Notes under the pieces: generated by a model | What the model was told of the DNA's origin: nothing | The model's database searches: none | Seen by the model: the letters and a program-made list of their open reading frames with translations, nothing else | Shown: positions 10,221 through 22,378 of the stretch, one piece after another | Position numbering within the stretch: the stretch's first letter is position 1 | Layout: every line of letters starts with the position of its first letter | Assembly: GCA_902728285.1 (NCBI GenBank) | Contig: CACVBU010001362.1 | Coordinates: 1-64,000 of the forward strand | DNA length: 64,000 bases | DNA from: Clytia hemisphaerica | Taxonomy: Eukaryota > Cnidaria > Hydrozoa > Leptothecata > Clytiidae | Direction of reading: 5' to 3' | Program-made: the position numbers and the translations under genes

Positions 10221-11741
10221 TCTGAAAGTTTCGGTTATTTCCTCGTTTTTCGAAATTTGAAGTTCGGGCGAGAAATTCATACTTCTGTGCTATTTGCTGA
10301 ATGTAATTGAGGGAGGGGTTTTTCGACTTCCAGGCTATATTCTGAGCCATATTGAACCATCATTCATTGGGATCTCAGATCCTATGGTCTTCAAATTTAA
10401 AGCTCTAACTCTTCAAACCTAAGTTAGAGCGCTTCCAAATCGTTTGTGGCTATAAGATTTCATGGGAACTGTCCTTTTTTCTCAAATATTACGATATTGA
10501 TTGTAAGTTTTCCTGATCATTAACTCTTTATTAATTTCGCATAGCGAAAGTATTACGATAGTCTTTCTATGTATGTATGTATCGAGAAAATTTTTGGGGC
10601 GCAAATTATGGCGTGGGTGTTTGGCTGCGGGCGTACTACGGCCAATATTCTAAAGGTGGACTCACTCACAAAGATAAAAAGTGATAAAAACAGGGCTTTT
10701 CTGAATAAATAAAATACGCTAGTGCAAGAAGTGTAACCAAGCCTTTGTAAACATTCATCGTGAGAACTTTTTAATGGCTGCTTGATTGCACAGTTGCACA
10801 TACTTTTGAAACTTGGAAACTTTGCTGCTGCTGTATAAATGTTTTCTGGTCTTTTGTAGAGTGTTTACTACTAAGTATTTTATGTTTGTGTAGTTAGTGA
10901 ATGCACCAATAAATTGATCATGCTCAGTAAGTAGTACAAAAAGAGTTAATTTTCCACAACAACAACATCATTACCCTCCCCTTTCTTCTCTTCTTCACCA
11001 AAACTACAAACAGCACAGGTATGATCTTTTTTTCCTTTTTTCAACAGATGTGTTAATAGTGAAACCAGTTGTGACAAACAGTCAGTTTTAGCAAGTATTT
11101 CTTAGAGATCATGTCAATTGAAATTCAGCAATCAGTGATTTACGGTGATTTACGGTGGGGTGTACAGCAGATTTAAAATTAACCTATTTTCACCGCCGTA
11201 CAAAGGACATTTAGATCCAGCCCCACCGTACACCACCGCACAATGTACAGCGGTCCCTCGTTAATGATGACAGTTTTTTATCCAATGAAGTTTGATTGGT
11301 GTTCGATGAGTTTGGTTAGTAAAAGTTCCAGCTTTTCCTCCCCGATGGGATGATAGATATTGGCTCGCTCTTTAAGCTTTAGCGTGGGCGTCTGCTAATA
11401 AGCCGTTGGAATGTAAAAAGAATGGACAACAAGGTAATAAATCAAACTAATCGAGCTTCAATCAAACTTCACCGATCTTGATACACCTTTTACTAATTAG
11501 GAATTTCATTTTGAATCATGGTACCATTGTTTTTATAAGATTCCCATTTCCGCACTAAGATTCTTGTTACTTTTCTGGAATCTTTCCCCTATATATTTTT
11601 CACGGGATAAACGGCAAGAGATTGGGGAGGGTTTGTTTAATGAGATGCAGTTTAAATCAGTTATAAAGGAGTCAAAGTAGTTTAATCTCAAGGAGTATTA
11701 TTTCTATTGGCTAGTTGACTAGTTTTTACCCTGCCATTTTC
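10221..11741. other. Gene-free stretch
   Basis: I see no coding sequence with a recognisable domain. It contains a short TATG microsatellite near 10567-10580 and, around 11140-11250, clustered GGTGTAC/CACCGTAC motifs on both strands. These may be a decayed inverted-repeat element, but I could not define ends. Confidence 0.4.
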
Positions 11742-12059
11742 TAGTCCAGATGCTGGAGCTCAACTACTCAACTGCTTTTTGCCTTTAATGGGCTCTTCCA
11801 GAAAATGTCCGTACATGGGGGTGGAGGATATAGTGTCCGGAGAGGGGGTAGTGAACAATCTACAAAATTTGCCTTGTCCTGAGGGGGGGGGTAAACTTGC
11901 TCTCGATGGGGTCAACTGATGCTTGTCCGGGGCGGGTTGTTATATCCTTCACCCCCCCCCCCCCATATTCAATTTTTTTCTGGAAAAGTCCAATGATGGT
12001 GGTGCGCCATCATTCATATCAGAAAGCGAAGATAGTATACAACAGATTTTTCTGACTAG
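11742..12059. repeat. Left copy of a flanking direct repeat
   Basis: Starting at TAGTCCAG and ending TTTTCTGACTA, this segment matches 22379-22480 continued at 25435-25455, in the same orientation. The left copy is interrupted by a 201-bp MITE (11791-11991) and the right copy by the ~2.95-kb foldback. The two copies flank the satellite-capped structure at 13764-22020, so they may record a segmental duplication around it. Confidence 0.7.
11791..11991. mobile_element. 201-bp MITE, TIR GG.CT.TTCCAGAAAA, AATG TSD
   Basis: The terminal inverted repeats are GGCTCTTCCAGAAAA at the left and, complemented, GGACTTTTCCAGAAAA at the right. They are flanked by AATG on both sides (11787-11790, 11992-11995). 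The interior has G- and C-runs and no ORF. A similar terminus occurs at 44875 in the last SPDL1 intron. Confidence 0.75.
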
Positions 12060-12230
12060 CCATTTTTCTCAATTTTAGATAAATTCTACTGTTTAAAGAA
12101 AGAAGTTTATATAAACTTTGCGCAAGTGAAAGAAGTCTTTATCACAAGTTCCTTCAAAGCACAAAATTAGGTTTCTGGCATCAAAGAATGAAAAAACTTT
12201 TCTTCTTCATTTTCAAAAAAATTTAAAATT

Positions 12231-13640
12231 TAGTCCGGGAGCCAAATCCTATATCTCCTTAAATAAGCACTTTTGCTTAACCCAAGATTCTACAGGATAA
12301 ACTATACATTTTTGGAATCCTCAACTATCCTAGTTCTGGAAATGGTCGGTCCCCAAAGCTAACTCCTGGTCAATTTTTCATACTGGGCCCGAGTTTAGTA
12401 CTTTTTACCCTTTGTAAGGATTTGTTAAGGAAAATGCTATTCCAGGGATGATATAATTTGCTGTATCTAGTCAATCAGTTGACCAATTGCTTTGAAACTT
12501 TGCAAAAAGTTTCAAGGTAGGCTGATGATTATTTTCGGCAAAAAAATTTTGTGAAAAATTATTTTTATAGGTTTGCATGGGGAAAAAAAAAAAAAAGTAT
12601 TTTAACTAAATTTTTGAGACCCTTTTTAAGTCTGGGACCCAAACAACTTTTAATGAGACACAAAACTAGGTGGGTTATAGATGTTGATGCAATACACATG
12701 AAAATTTCAAACAGACAGTTGGATTAGTATTTTCAGGGCTGCAGGGGGTAAAATTGCCCAGTTTTATGGTTTTTTACCTTATTTTGAGCAATTTCACCAC
12801 TAATCTGTTAAAACGTTATAAAAAGTTTTCAAAATTGTTTTTTTTTGGGTAATCCTCGAAAGATTCCAATGCTGAACTTAAAACTAACAAAACCACAAAC
12901 CAGGGGGTAAAATGCCCATTTTAGGCGATTTTTAGCGTTTTTGGATCTATTTCACCCATAAAGCGGTTTTATGGTGTACCAATTTTATTCTGACCACTGA
13001 AACAAGGATAATTTTGTAGTAAGAGCAATGGGAAAAGTTATTTGTGGTTTCCATGTCTGTAATCAGTCAGGGGGTGGGCAAACGGGGGTACAAACACCAT
13101 TCTTCGTTGCCTGAATTGGATGTTTTATTGTATGGTGCCTCAAAATTGAATGGAAACCAGTTATATACCCTTCAGTCATTTCTTAGTACTTTTGTTGACA
13201 ACCTACACAAAATAATGACGGATTTAACTTAAGTTATGGCCAAATTATAACATTTTTTGACGTAATTTTGTCAGTTTTTGCTTTGAAATTCCACTATATT
13301 GTAGGTTTATAAAAATAATTTTTCACAAAATTTTTTGGCCGAAAATAATTACCAGCCTACCTTAAAACTTTTTGCAAAGTTTCAAAGCAATTGGTCAACT
13401 GATTGACTAGATACAGCAAATTATATCATCCCTGGAATGGCATTTTCCTTAACAAATCCTTACAAAGGGTAAAAAGTACCCCCTAAACTCGGGCCCAGTA
13501 TGAAGAATTGACCAGGAGTTAGCTTTGGGGACCGACCATTTCCAAAACTAGGATAGTTGAGGATTCCAAAAATGTATAGTTTATCCTGTAGAATCTTGGG
13601 TTAAGCAAAATGCCATTTTTTGGGTTTGGCTCCCGGACTA
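12231..13640. mobile_element. 1.41-kb foldback element, TIR TAGTCCGGGAGCCAAA
   Basis: Inverted arms of about 340 bp (12231-12572 and 13302-13640) match closely over their length; the outer end is TAGTCCGGGAGCC and its complement. TA at both edges fits a TA target, as for Tc1/mariner-type elements. The ~730-bp loop is non-coding and contains repeated GGGGGTAAAATTGCCC-like motifs. The element is non-autonomous. Confidence 0.8.
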
Positions 13641-13869
13641 ATTATTTTTCTCAAGTATATTGCGGTTCTCTGAATTATTCTGAATTGAAAGATTTTGTTT
13701 ACGCTTTATAGAATGGAATTCTTTTAGTCGCATTATTTAAGGGGAAAGACTTGGTGTAAGAAGTTACATATTGCAGACATTTATCTTATGGGTTCTTTAT
13801 CACGTATGAGAAGTATATTATTAAGGAGATAATAAATGTGTTATAGTTATATAGTGTTATATAGTGTGT

Positions 13870-15484
13870 ACTAGTGTTCTATGCGTTCTAGTGTTCTATG
13901 CGTTCTAGTGTTCTATACGTTCTAGTGTTCTATGCGTTCTAATGTTCTATACGTTCTAGTGTTCTATGCGTTCTAGTGTTCTATGCGTTCTAGTGTTCTA
14001 TGCGTTCTAGTGTTCTATGCGTTCTAGTGTTCTATACTCTCTAGTGTTCTATGCGTTCTATGCGTTCTAGTGTTCTATACGTTCTAGTGTTCTAATGCGT
14101 TCTGTTGTGTTCTAGTGTTCTATGCGTTCTATGCGTTCTAGTGTTCTATACGTTCTAGTGTTCTATGCGTTCTAGTGTTCTATGCGTTCTAGTGTTCTAT
14201 ACGTTCTAGTGTTCTATGCGTTCTATGCGTTCTAGTGTTCTATGCGTTCTAGTGTTCTATGCGTTCTAGTGTTCTATAGTGTTCTATCGTTCTATGCGTT
14301 CTAGCGTTCTAGTGTTCTATGTTCTATAGTGTTCTAGTGTTCTGCGTTCTATACGTTCTAGTGTTCTATGCGTTCTATGTGTTCTATGCGTTCTATGTGT
14401 TCTAGTGTTCTATACGTTCTAGTGTTCTATGTTCTATGCGTTCTAGTGTTCTATGCGTTCTAGTGTTCTATACGTTCTAGTGTTCTATGCGTTCTAGTGT
14501 TCTATACGTTCTAGTGTTCTATGCGTTCTATGTGTTCTAGTGTTCTATGCGTTCTAGTGTTCTATGCGTTCTAGTGTTCTATGCGTTCTAGTGTTCTATA
14601 CGTTCTAGTGTTCTATACGTTTTAGTGTTCTATGCGTTCTAATGTTCTATACGTTCTAGTGTTCTATGCGTTCTAGTGTTCTATACGTTCTAGTGTTCTA
14701 TAATACGTTCTAGTGTTCTATGCGTTCTAGTGTTCTATACGTTCTAATGTTCTATGCGTTCTAGTGTTCTATGCGTTCTATGTGTTCTAGTGTTCTATGC
14801 GTTCTATGCGTTCTAATGTTCTATGTGTTCTAGTGTTCTATACGTTCTAGTGTTCTATGCGTTCTAGTGTTCTATACGTTCTAGTGTTCTATGCGTTCTA
14901 TACGTTCTAGTGTTCCATACGTTCTAGTGTTCTATGCGTTCTAGTGTTCTATGCGTTCTAGTGTTCTATACGTTCTAGTGTTCTATGCGTTCTATGCGTT
15001 CTAGTGTTCTATACGTTCTAGTGTTCTATGCGTTCTATGTGTTCTATGTTCTATGTTCTAGTGTACGTTCTATACGTTCTAGTGTGTTCTATACGTTCTA
15101 GTGTTCTATGCGTTCTAGTGTTCTATGCGTTCTAGTGTTCTATACGTTCTAGTGTTCTATACGTTCTAGTGTTCTATGCGTTCTAGTGTTCTATACGTTC
15201 TATATGTTCTGTGTTCTAGTGTTCTATGCGTTCTAGTGTTCTATGCGTTCTATGCGTTCTACTGTTCTATACGTTCTAGTGTTCTATGTGTTCTAGTGTT
15301 CTGTGCGTTCTAGTGTTCTATACGTTCTATTGTTCTATACGTTCTAGTGTTCTATACGTTCTAGTGTTCTAGTGTTCTATGCCTTCTATACGTTCTAGTG
15401 TTCTATGCGTTCTAGTGTTCTATGCGTTCTAGTGTTCTATGCGTTCTAGTGTTCTAGTGTTCTAGTGTTCTATGCGTTCTATAC
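13870..15484 (+). repeat. 17-bp satellite array, left
   Basis: The unit is GTTCTAGTGTTCTATRC, made of an 8-mer GTTCTAGT and a 9-mer GTTCTATGC or GTTCTATAC. By length there are about 95 units. The G/A alternative at the penultimate base recurs irregularly along the array. Most units are clean, with occasional lost or doubled half-units. The array ends abruptly at the core. Confidence 0.95.
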
Positions 15485-16030
15485 GCCCGGCGGAACATAA
15501 ATAGTGAAACCCACCCGCCACCCCTGACTACTTAAAATTGTTTCGCTGAACTCACAGGCACAACTCCCTTTTGGCTCCAATCTTATCATATCGCTGTTGC
15601 ATTTATGTACGTTATTATATTCTGTGTGATGACGCCCTGGAAAGCAACATGCAATAGTCAAGTGTCCGGTGTTTGATATGACTCTCTAGGAGTATGACAG
15701 GTGTGGGTGCGGTCAACCAAGGTTGACATGCCATAAAGCACGAACGTCACTGTGAAGATGTTCAAAACATAGTCTGTCAAACTATCAGCTTAGTCAACGT
15801 TTCCGAAGAATATCTACCGTCATTGTGACTTCACAATGCAATCCAGAAAATGTGTAACCGTACATCCTGTGCCCAAGTTCAGGAGTTGTTATAAAGCCAT
15901 TATGATAATAACCGGGAGGGCACATTGCTATACATTGAACATCTACCTTCCAGATGTATTTGGCACCGAGTCGGGAACGGTATATTCCCCAAGTGTTCCA
16001 TCGCAAGATGGAGCAGCCGCACGATTGTCG
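15485..16030 (-). pseudogene. Cys-rich coding remnants, unknown
   Basis: Several short minus-strand reading frames look protein-like. One (15794-16006) includes CIAMCPPGYYHNG and a later Cys; just upstream another frame reads a Cys/Gly segment that would join it after one frameshift. A third (15479-15661) has CCFPGRHH, KCNSD and SCACEFSE. The Cys spacing suggests secreted or extracellular modules, but I recognise no family. All are broken by stops and frameshifts. Confidence 0.35.
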
Positions 16031-16369
16031 ACAATTTCATTCCTTTTATAAGGTGAACATTATCTTGTGCCATTGTAAAATTGAGTTATTTACAAGTTGC
16101 ATTGTAAAGAAAACTGACTGATGCAGCAGATAATAAAGAATATCCATTTACTAGTTTTTCCAAAGATGTGCAGCAGCTGTCAGTCCTTGGACGTTCGTAC
16201 ATTTTCATTTAAAACTGTATCTTCAATCCAGTGCAACCACAACGAGTGTCTCTTTTTTCGGGTGTCCATTCTTCTCGAAAGCTATTGCCATGGAGGCCTT
16301 TTTGGTCTTAACTACAGTGGAGCGTTTGAGTGAAAGATTCTCAAGCCTTGTTCAAAGATTTGTCCATGC

Positions 16370-17290
16370 AACCTTGTCGTTGTTTGGACCGTCTTTTTTT
16401 ATCACTCCGGCGCTCCTCCTTGCGGCGAGTTATTCGGCACTCTGCTGCGTGTCGTTCCGGCGGCGGTGGTGCCATTGGGGGCTGGGCGCTCCGGCTTTTC
16501 AACCCCGATCTTCGAAAAAAAACTTTGTTTTTTTTCTGAATTTTATTTTATTTTAAGTTTGAAAAACGCTCCATGACGGAGGAGGGCGGGCCCGTACGCT
16601 CGACGCCGTCGCTGCGTTTGGGGGGGAATTTGAACGTGGCAACGCGTTCTAGACGTTCGAGAGACTCTGCAAAAAAAAATTTTTTTTTTTAGACGACGTC
16701 TGCCCGGGTTCCGTAGCGATCCCGTTTTCCGCGAAAAGGTGAAACGTGAGACAGTTGAAAAAGGCGAAACGCGAGGCGGACGGTGAGTTTAATCGCGCAC
16801 GCTACCTAAAAAGGGGACTCTTTTTTTAAAATTTGATTTTTTCGCTGGATAGTGTTAGTGAACGTGCTTGCCTGAAAAAAATTTTGAACTCTGCCGACTT
16901 TTTTTTCCGGCGTTTTCCGGCTCTTTAAAAAATGGAGAGATTATGACAAGTGTAGCATTTTTAAGCCGAAACCCGTACGGACGGCCGTCGTGCGTAGAGT
17001 TTGAGTGCTAAGTCTTAGATAATTTTCAGGATTGTTCTCCACGTGGTAGAGATGCCTCACGGCGAACTTGACGTAATGAAAACGCCGTGTGGCCCGTAAA
17101 ACGTCCGTACGGGAACGTCCCATGTTATACTTTCACGGCCGGTAACCGAGTTACCGGTAACGGCGAAGGTATAAAATTTGGCGTGCTTTCCTCTTTTAAC
17201 ATGCTCAACGTCTCCAGAAAATTTCAATACGTAAGTCCTATCCGGTTCGGCGCTACGGGAGGGGGGTCCCGTAATTGCGTACACCCCCCC
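16370..17290. other. CpG-rich block in satellite core
   Basis: By eye this segment is much richer in G+C and in CG dinucleotides than its surroundings. It has clusters such as GGCCGTCG, GACGACGTC and perfect palindromes (CCGGTAAC-CGA-GTTACCGG near 17140-17158; CCGTACGG). No ORF in it shows a known domain. It may be a regulatory island or sequence of foreign origin that has not lost its CpGs. Confidence 0.55.
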
Positions 17291-17403
17291 CCCCCGTAGA
17301 GCCTTCCCGTGACATTTTCAGAACTTCGACCCGAATTTTTCGGAATCTACACCAAAAAAAGTACATGACATATCAAAGTTTGGATGAAGATGACTTAAGG
17401 GTA

Positions 17404-17592
17404 AATGTTCCGTGGAATGAAATGAGGTGAGCAAGAATGACCTTATCTGACAAAATGTCAAAAAAAACTGTCATCAATTCAACAAGCGTCTAGTTTTGCG
17501 GTCGCAGTGACATTGAGGTGAACAGAAATAACCTCATCTGACAAAGTGTCAGGATAAACCGTCATGAATTCGACAAGCGTTCAGTTTGTTTG
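17404..17592. repeat. Two tandem copies of a ~85-110-bp repeat
   Basis: Copies at about 17404-17497 and 17504-17592 share GAGGTGA.CA, AATAACCTCATCTGACAAA, GTCA and TTC.ACAAGCGT. Each contains the palindrome TGACA-AAG-TGTCA or a variant. A third copy interrupts the helicase remnant at about 18203-18286. Confidence 0.8.
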
Positions 17593-17693
17593 TGTAGCAT
17601 TTCATTATCACGCTGTCTTACTGGATTTCAAATTTCGAGAATAAGGGTTAGTATTAGCATATTAATAGACACGCACGAAATTATTAGTATAGC

Positions 17694-18170
17694 TCAATTT
17701 ACGTCTTCACACATGTTAGGTGTAAAATGTGACTTTGTTAGCTCGAAGATAGTCATGAAAGAGTCTAAACTTTTCACTCGTGATATAGCAACATATCCTA
17801 CCGCTGCCGAAATTCTTGGCGTATCAAAGACTACAGTAACGTGTCCCATCGTTTGACCTTGTATTTTGTGCACTGTAGTGGCATATCCAGGTCTTAAAGA
17901 ATAGTACCGATGCCCGTCTTTTATACCCGGAAATACTGGCACTAGTGAATCACAACTGAGTACGAAAACAGTGACTCCAGTAATTGAATGGACCGTGCCT
18001 GTCGTGCCGTCGACGTACCTCGTAGTTTTGCACTTGTTCTCTGTAATACAGACCGGCATTCCGAGATGAAGATGCAGTTCTTCTAGATCTTCGTCAAAGA
18101 ATTCAAAGGGCTTCTGCGACCCAAAGAAGTGTTGAGTGCAAACCTTGTTTATATATTTCTCGACTGCCCT
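17694..18170 (-). pseudogene. PIF1-like helicase, C-terminal half
   Basis: The minus-strand sequence carries the end of an SF1B helicase. A TFLVLSRAVEKYIN-like strand starts near 18170. Downstream are LRPGYATTVHKIQGQTM (motif V region) and AAVGYVAISRVKSLDSF (motif VI, with the arginine that contacts ATP). Helicases of this type unwind DNA in PIF1, in Helitrons and in some large DNA viruses. No Walker A (GKS/GKT) or Walker B segment is present between this and the upstream piece, so the ATPase core is deleted. The parent family cannot be fixed from this fragment. Confidence 0.75.
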
Positions 18171-18172
18171 GC

Positions 18173-18900
18173 TTAATACCAGAAACGTTGTGGTCGGAGT
18201 GGAGTGACATTGAGGTGAGCAGAAATAACCTCATCTGACAAAGTGTCAGGAAAACCGTCATGAATTCTACAAGCGTTCACTAAGTATCGCATTTCTCTAC
18301 TTTCAACAGACTCCTCAAGTCTCCCTTCGTCATCTTCCACTAAAAACGGCTCAAATGAAACTTTCACTCTATTGAACAGACGACGCTGAGAAATTGACAT
18401 TTCATTCTCATTGTAGACATGTTCCTCTCCCGCAGTTGCCAACGCAAATCTGTCAAAACGACCATTACGATAATAGTCCAACGCTGTTCTTTGCGAGCGC
18501 ACATACATTAGTACGGCTCTAGAGAAATGTTCTCTGTTTCCCTCGGACGATAGATGAGCAGAAATTCTATCATCGTTTGACCAAAACTCTCCATTAACAG
18601 TACTGGCAGAGGCAAAGTACCTGAGATGTTCAGGCAGTTCTCTGTCTTCCGGAAGAAGAAGATCGTCTAGAGAACGAAAAGGCATAGTACACACATTAGC
18701 AAGTGAAACGGATTGACCGGATTGAAATATGAACATAATTTTGTCCCGAGCAGAACCAGTGACTTTCGTTTATAGGGCTCAAACTTTTCCGTACAGCTTC
18801 GTAAGAATTCAAGAATTGTCATATTTTCTTCATTGGCAGGTCTCTGAATATATTCCGTCACCTGTTTGCACTCGTCGAAATTTTCGAGATATGGAAGGCG
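18173..18900 (-). pseudogene. Region upstream of PIF1-like helicase core
   Basis: Two overlapping minus-strand frames (18667-18861 and 18173-18736) together look like the segment preceding the helicase core in large PIF1-like proteins. They contain a TILEFLR motif, then FRSLDDLLLP, LPEHLRYFASA and FWSNDD. One frameshift near 18700 separates them. The reading frame then runs into the third copy of the ~85-bp repeat at 18203-18286, exactly where the Walker A region should begin. It is a broken gene with no intact product. Confidence 0.55.
18203..18286. repeat. Third copy of the ~85-bp repeat, inside helicase
   Basis: It is nearly identical to 17504-17592 (shared ATAACCTCATCTGACAAAG, CGTCATGAATTC). 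Its position between the two helicase pieces suggests that recombination between dispersed copies, or insertion, removed the ATPase core. Confidence 0.8.
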
Positions 18901-18918
18901 TAATTTTTTAGTTATTCC

Positions 18919-21915
18919 GTATAGAACACTAGAACACTAGAACGTATAGAACACTAGAACGCATAGAACACTAGAACGTATAGAACACTAGAACGTATAG
19001 AACACTAGAACGCATAGAACACTAGAACGCATAGAACACTAGAACACATAGAACACTAGAACGTATAGAACACTAGAACGTATAGAACACTAGAACGCAT
19101 AGAACACTAGAACACATAGAACACTAGAACGTATAGAACGCATAGAACGCATAGAACACTAGAACGTATAGAACACTAGAACGCATAGAACACTAGAACG
19201 CATAGAACACTAGAACACTAGAACGTATAGAACACTAGAACATAGAAACAAACGCATAGAACACTAGAACGTATAGAACATTAGAACGCACAGAACACTA
19301 GAACGCATAGAACATTAGAACGTATAGAACACTAGAACATAGAACTTATAGAACACTAGAACATAGAACGAAGCATAGAACGCATAGAACACTAGAACGC
19401 ATAGAACACACTAGAACGCATACGAGAACACTAGAACTAGAACGTATAGAACACTAGAACTAGAAACACATAGAACACTAGAAACTAGAACATAGAACAC
19501 ATAGAACACTAGAACGTATAGAACACTAGAACGCATAGAAACACTAGAACACATAGAACACTAGAACGCATAGAACACTAGAACTAGAACGTATAGAACA
19601 CTAGAACACTAGAACATAGAACACTAGAACGCATAGAACATTAGAACGCACAGAACACTAGAACGCATAGAACATTAGAACGTATAGAACACTAGAACGT
19701 ATAGAACACTAGAACACATAGAACACTAGAACGCATAGAACGCATAGAACACTAGAACACATAGAACGCATAGAACACTAGAACGTATAGAACACTAGAA
19801 CGCATAGAACACTAGAACGTATAGAACACTAGAAACGAACACTATAGAACACTAGAACGCATAGAACACTAGAACGTATAGAACACTAGAACACATAGAA
19901 CACTAGAACGCATAGAACACTAGAACGCATAGAACACACTAGAACGTAGAACACTAGAACGCAATAGAACACACTAGAACGTAGAACTAGAACACTAGAA
20001 CGCATAGAACACATAGAACGCATAGAACGCATAGAACACTAGAACGTATAGAACACTAGAACGTATAGAACACTAGAACGCATAGAACACTAGAACGCAT
20101 AGAACACTAGAACGCATAGAACACTAGAACGTATAGAACACTAGAACGTATAGAACACATAGAACACTAGAACGCTAGAAACACTAGATAGAACACTAGA
20201 ACACTAGAACGTATAGAACACTAGAACACATAGAACGCATAGAACACATAGAACACATAGAACACTAGAACACATAGAACACATAGAACACTAGAACGTA
20301 CTAGAACACTAGAACGTATAGAACGCATAGAACACTAGAACGTATAGAACACTAGAACGTATAGAACACTAGAACGCATAGAACACTAGAACGTATAGAA
20401 CACTAGAACGCATAGAACACTAGAACGTACTAGAACACACTAGAACGCATAGAACACTATAGAACGCATAGAACACTAGAACGTATAGAACACTAGAACG
20501 TATAGAACACTAGAACACATAGAACACACGTATAGAACGCATAGAACACTAGAACACTAGAACGTATAGAACACTAGAACGTATAGACACATAGAAACGT
20601 ACTAGAACACTAGAACGCATAGAACACTAGAACGCATAGAACACTAGAACGTATAGAAACTAGAACACTAGAACAGAAACGAACACTAGAACGCATAGAA
20701 CACTAGAAAGAACATAGAAACACTAGAACGCATAGAACACTAGAACGTATAGAACACTAGAACGCATAGAACACTAGAACGCATAGAACACTAGAACGTA
20801 CTAGAACACACTAGAACGCATAGAACACACTAGAACGCATAGAACACTAGAACGTAGAACATAGAACACTAGAAACACTAGAACATAGAACGCATAGAAC
20901 ACTAGAACGTATAGAACACTAGAACGTATAGAACACTAGAACGCATAGAACGCATAGAACACTAGAACGTATAGAACACTAGAACGTATAGAACACTAGA
21001 ACACTAGAACGTATAGAAACACTAGAACGAACACACTAGAACGCATAGAACACTAGAACGTATAGAACACTAGAACGCATAGAACACTAGAACGCACACA
21101 TATAGAAACACTAGAACGTATAGAAACACTAGAACGCATAGAACACTAGAACGCATAGAACACTAGAACGAACATAATAGAACACTAGAACGCATAGAAC
21201 ACTAGAACGTATAGAACACTAGAACGTATAGAACACTAGAACGCATAGAACACTAGAACGTATAGAACACTAGAACGCATAGACACTAGAACGCATAGAA
21301 CACTAGAACGTATATAGAACGCATAGAACACACTAGAAACACTAACGTATAGAACACTAGAACATAGAACACTAGAACGTATAGAACACGCATAGAACAC
21401 TAGAACCATAGAACACTAGAACGCATAGAACACTAGAACGTATAGAACACTAGAAGCATAGAACACACTAGAAACGTATAGAACACTAGAACGCATAGAA
21501 CACTAGAACGCATAGAACACTAGAACGTATAGAACACTAGAACGTATAGAACACTAGAACGTATAGAACACTAGAACACTAGAACACATAAAACATAGAA
21601 CACTAGAACGCATAGAACACTAGAACGCATAGAACACTAGAACGTATAGAAACTAGAAACTATAACACTAGAACGTAGAACACTAGAAGCATAGAACACT
21701 AGAACGTATAGAACAACACTAGAACGCATAGAACACTAGAACGTATACATAGAACACTAGAACGTATAGAACACTAGAACGCACTAGAACACATAGAACG
21801 CATAGAACACTAGAACGTATAGAACACTAGAACGCATAGAACACTAGAACGTATAGAACACTAGAACGTATAGAACACTAGAACGCATAGAACACTAGAA
21901 CGCATAGAACACTAG
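18919..21915 (-). repeat. 17-bp satellite array, right (inverted)
   Basis: It is the complement of the left array: units of GYATAGAACACTAGAAC. By length there are about 175 units. This array is less regular than the left one, with extra A residues (AGAAACACTAG), lost half-units and fused fragments. That could be real divergence or uncorrected long-read error. Confidence 0.95.
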
Positions 21916-22378
21916 TACACACTATATAACACTATATAACTATATAACACATTACTAGTACACACTATATAACACATTTATTATCTCCCTAATAATATAC
22001 TGCATGTCTGCAATATGTAATGTTACTGCTGATTTGTTTTTGTTTTGAATTTAATCCGCCATTTTTGATTGCCTAAAACTAGAATTTTTTCCCTCGTCGC
22101 CGCGCGCTTCGAAATTATTTGGACCGTATAAGGATTCAGGTAAGGCACACTTTCACACTTTCACTGCTCTGGCTTTGTTAACTAAGTCTTTGACTGCTGA
22201 CTGTTCTCTTGACCTCTAATGTTTGATGATATACTGCTTGCTTGACTTTGTGCTCCTGGACAGGTATAAGTTTTTATATTTTACCCTACAATATTTGTTA
22301 GTCAAGGAAATTATATTTGTGATGGGATGATGGATGGGCGGCGCGGGGGATGATAAGCAATGCTTTGCTTTGTTTGGG

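Larger units (their letters stand above)
13764..22020. mobile_element. Satellite-capped inverted-repeat structure (~8.2 kb)
   Basis: Outermost TTACATATTGCAGACAT (13764) recurs inverted at 22004-22020. Next comes, on both sides and inverted, a unique AT-rich block ending in GGAGATAATAAATGTG. Then come ATATAGTGT-type repeats, then long arrays of the same 17-bp satellite in opposite orientation (13870-15484 and 18919-21915). The ~3.4-kb core (15485-18918) is not palindromic. It contains a PIF1-like helicase remnant, a CpG-rich block and Cys-rich coding remnants. Alternatives are a decayed large DNA transposon or virus-derived insert with tandem-repeat termini, or an assembly artefact. I recognise no described family. 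Confidence 0.6.

Noticed and set aside
13870..15484. Telomere-type repeat
   Set aside because: The unit is longer and not G-rich on one strand like TTAGGG-type repeats; it also occurs inverted on the other side.
16290..16556. 88-codon plus ORF in the satellite core
   Set aside because: It reads through a CG-rich and T-rich tract with no recognisable domain and sits opposite the direction of the helicase remnant.
13764..22020. CRISPR-like array
   Set aside because: The repeats are 17 bp with no unique spacers, there are no cas genes, and the sequence is eukaryotic; it is a satellite.
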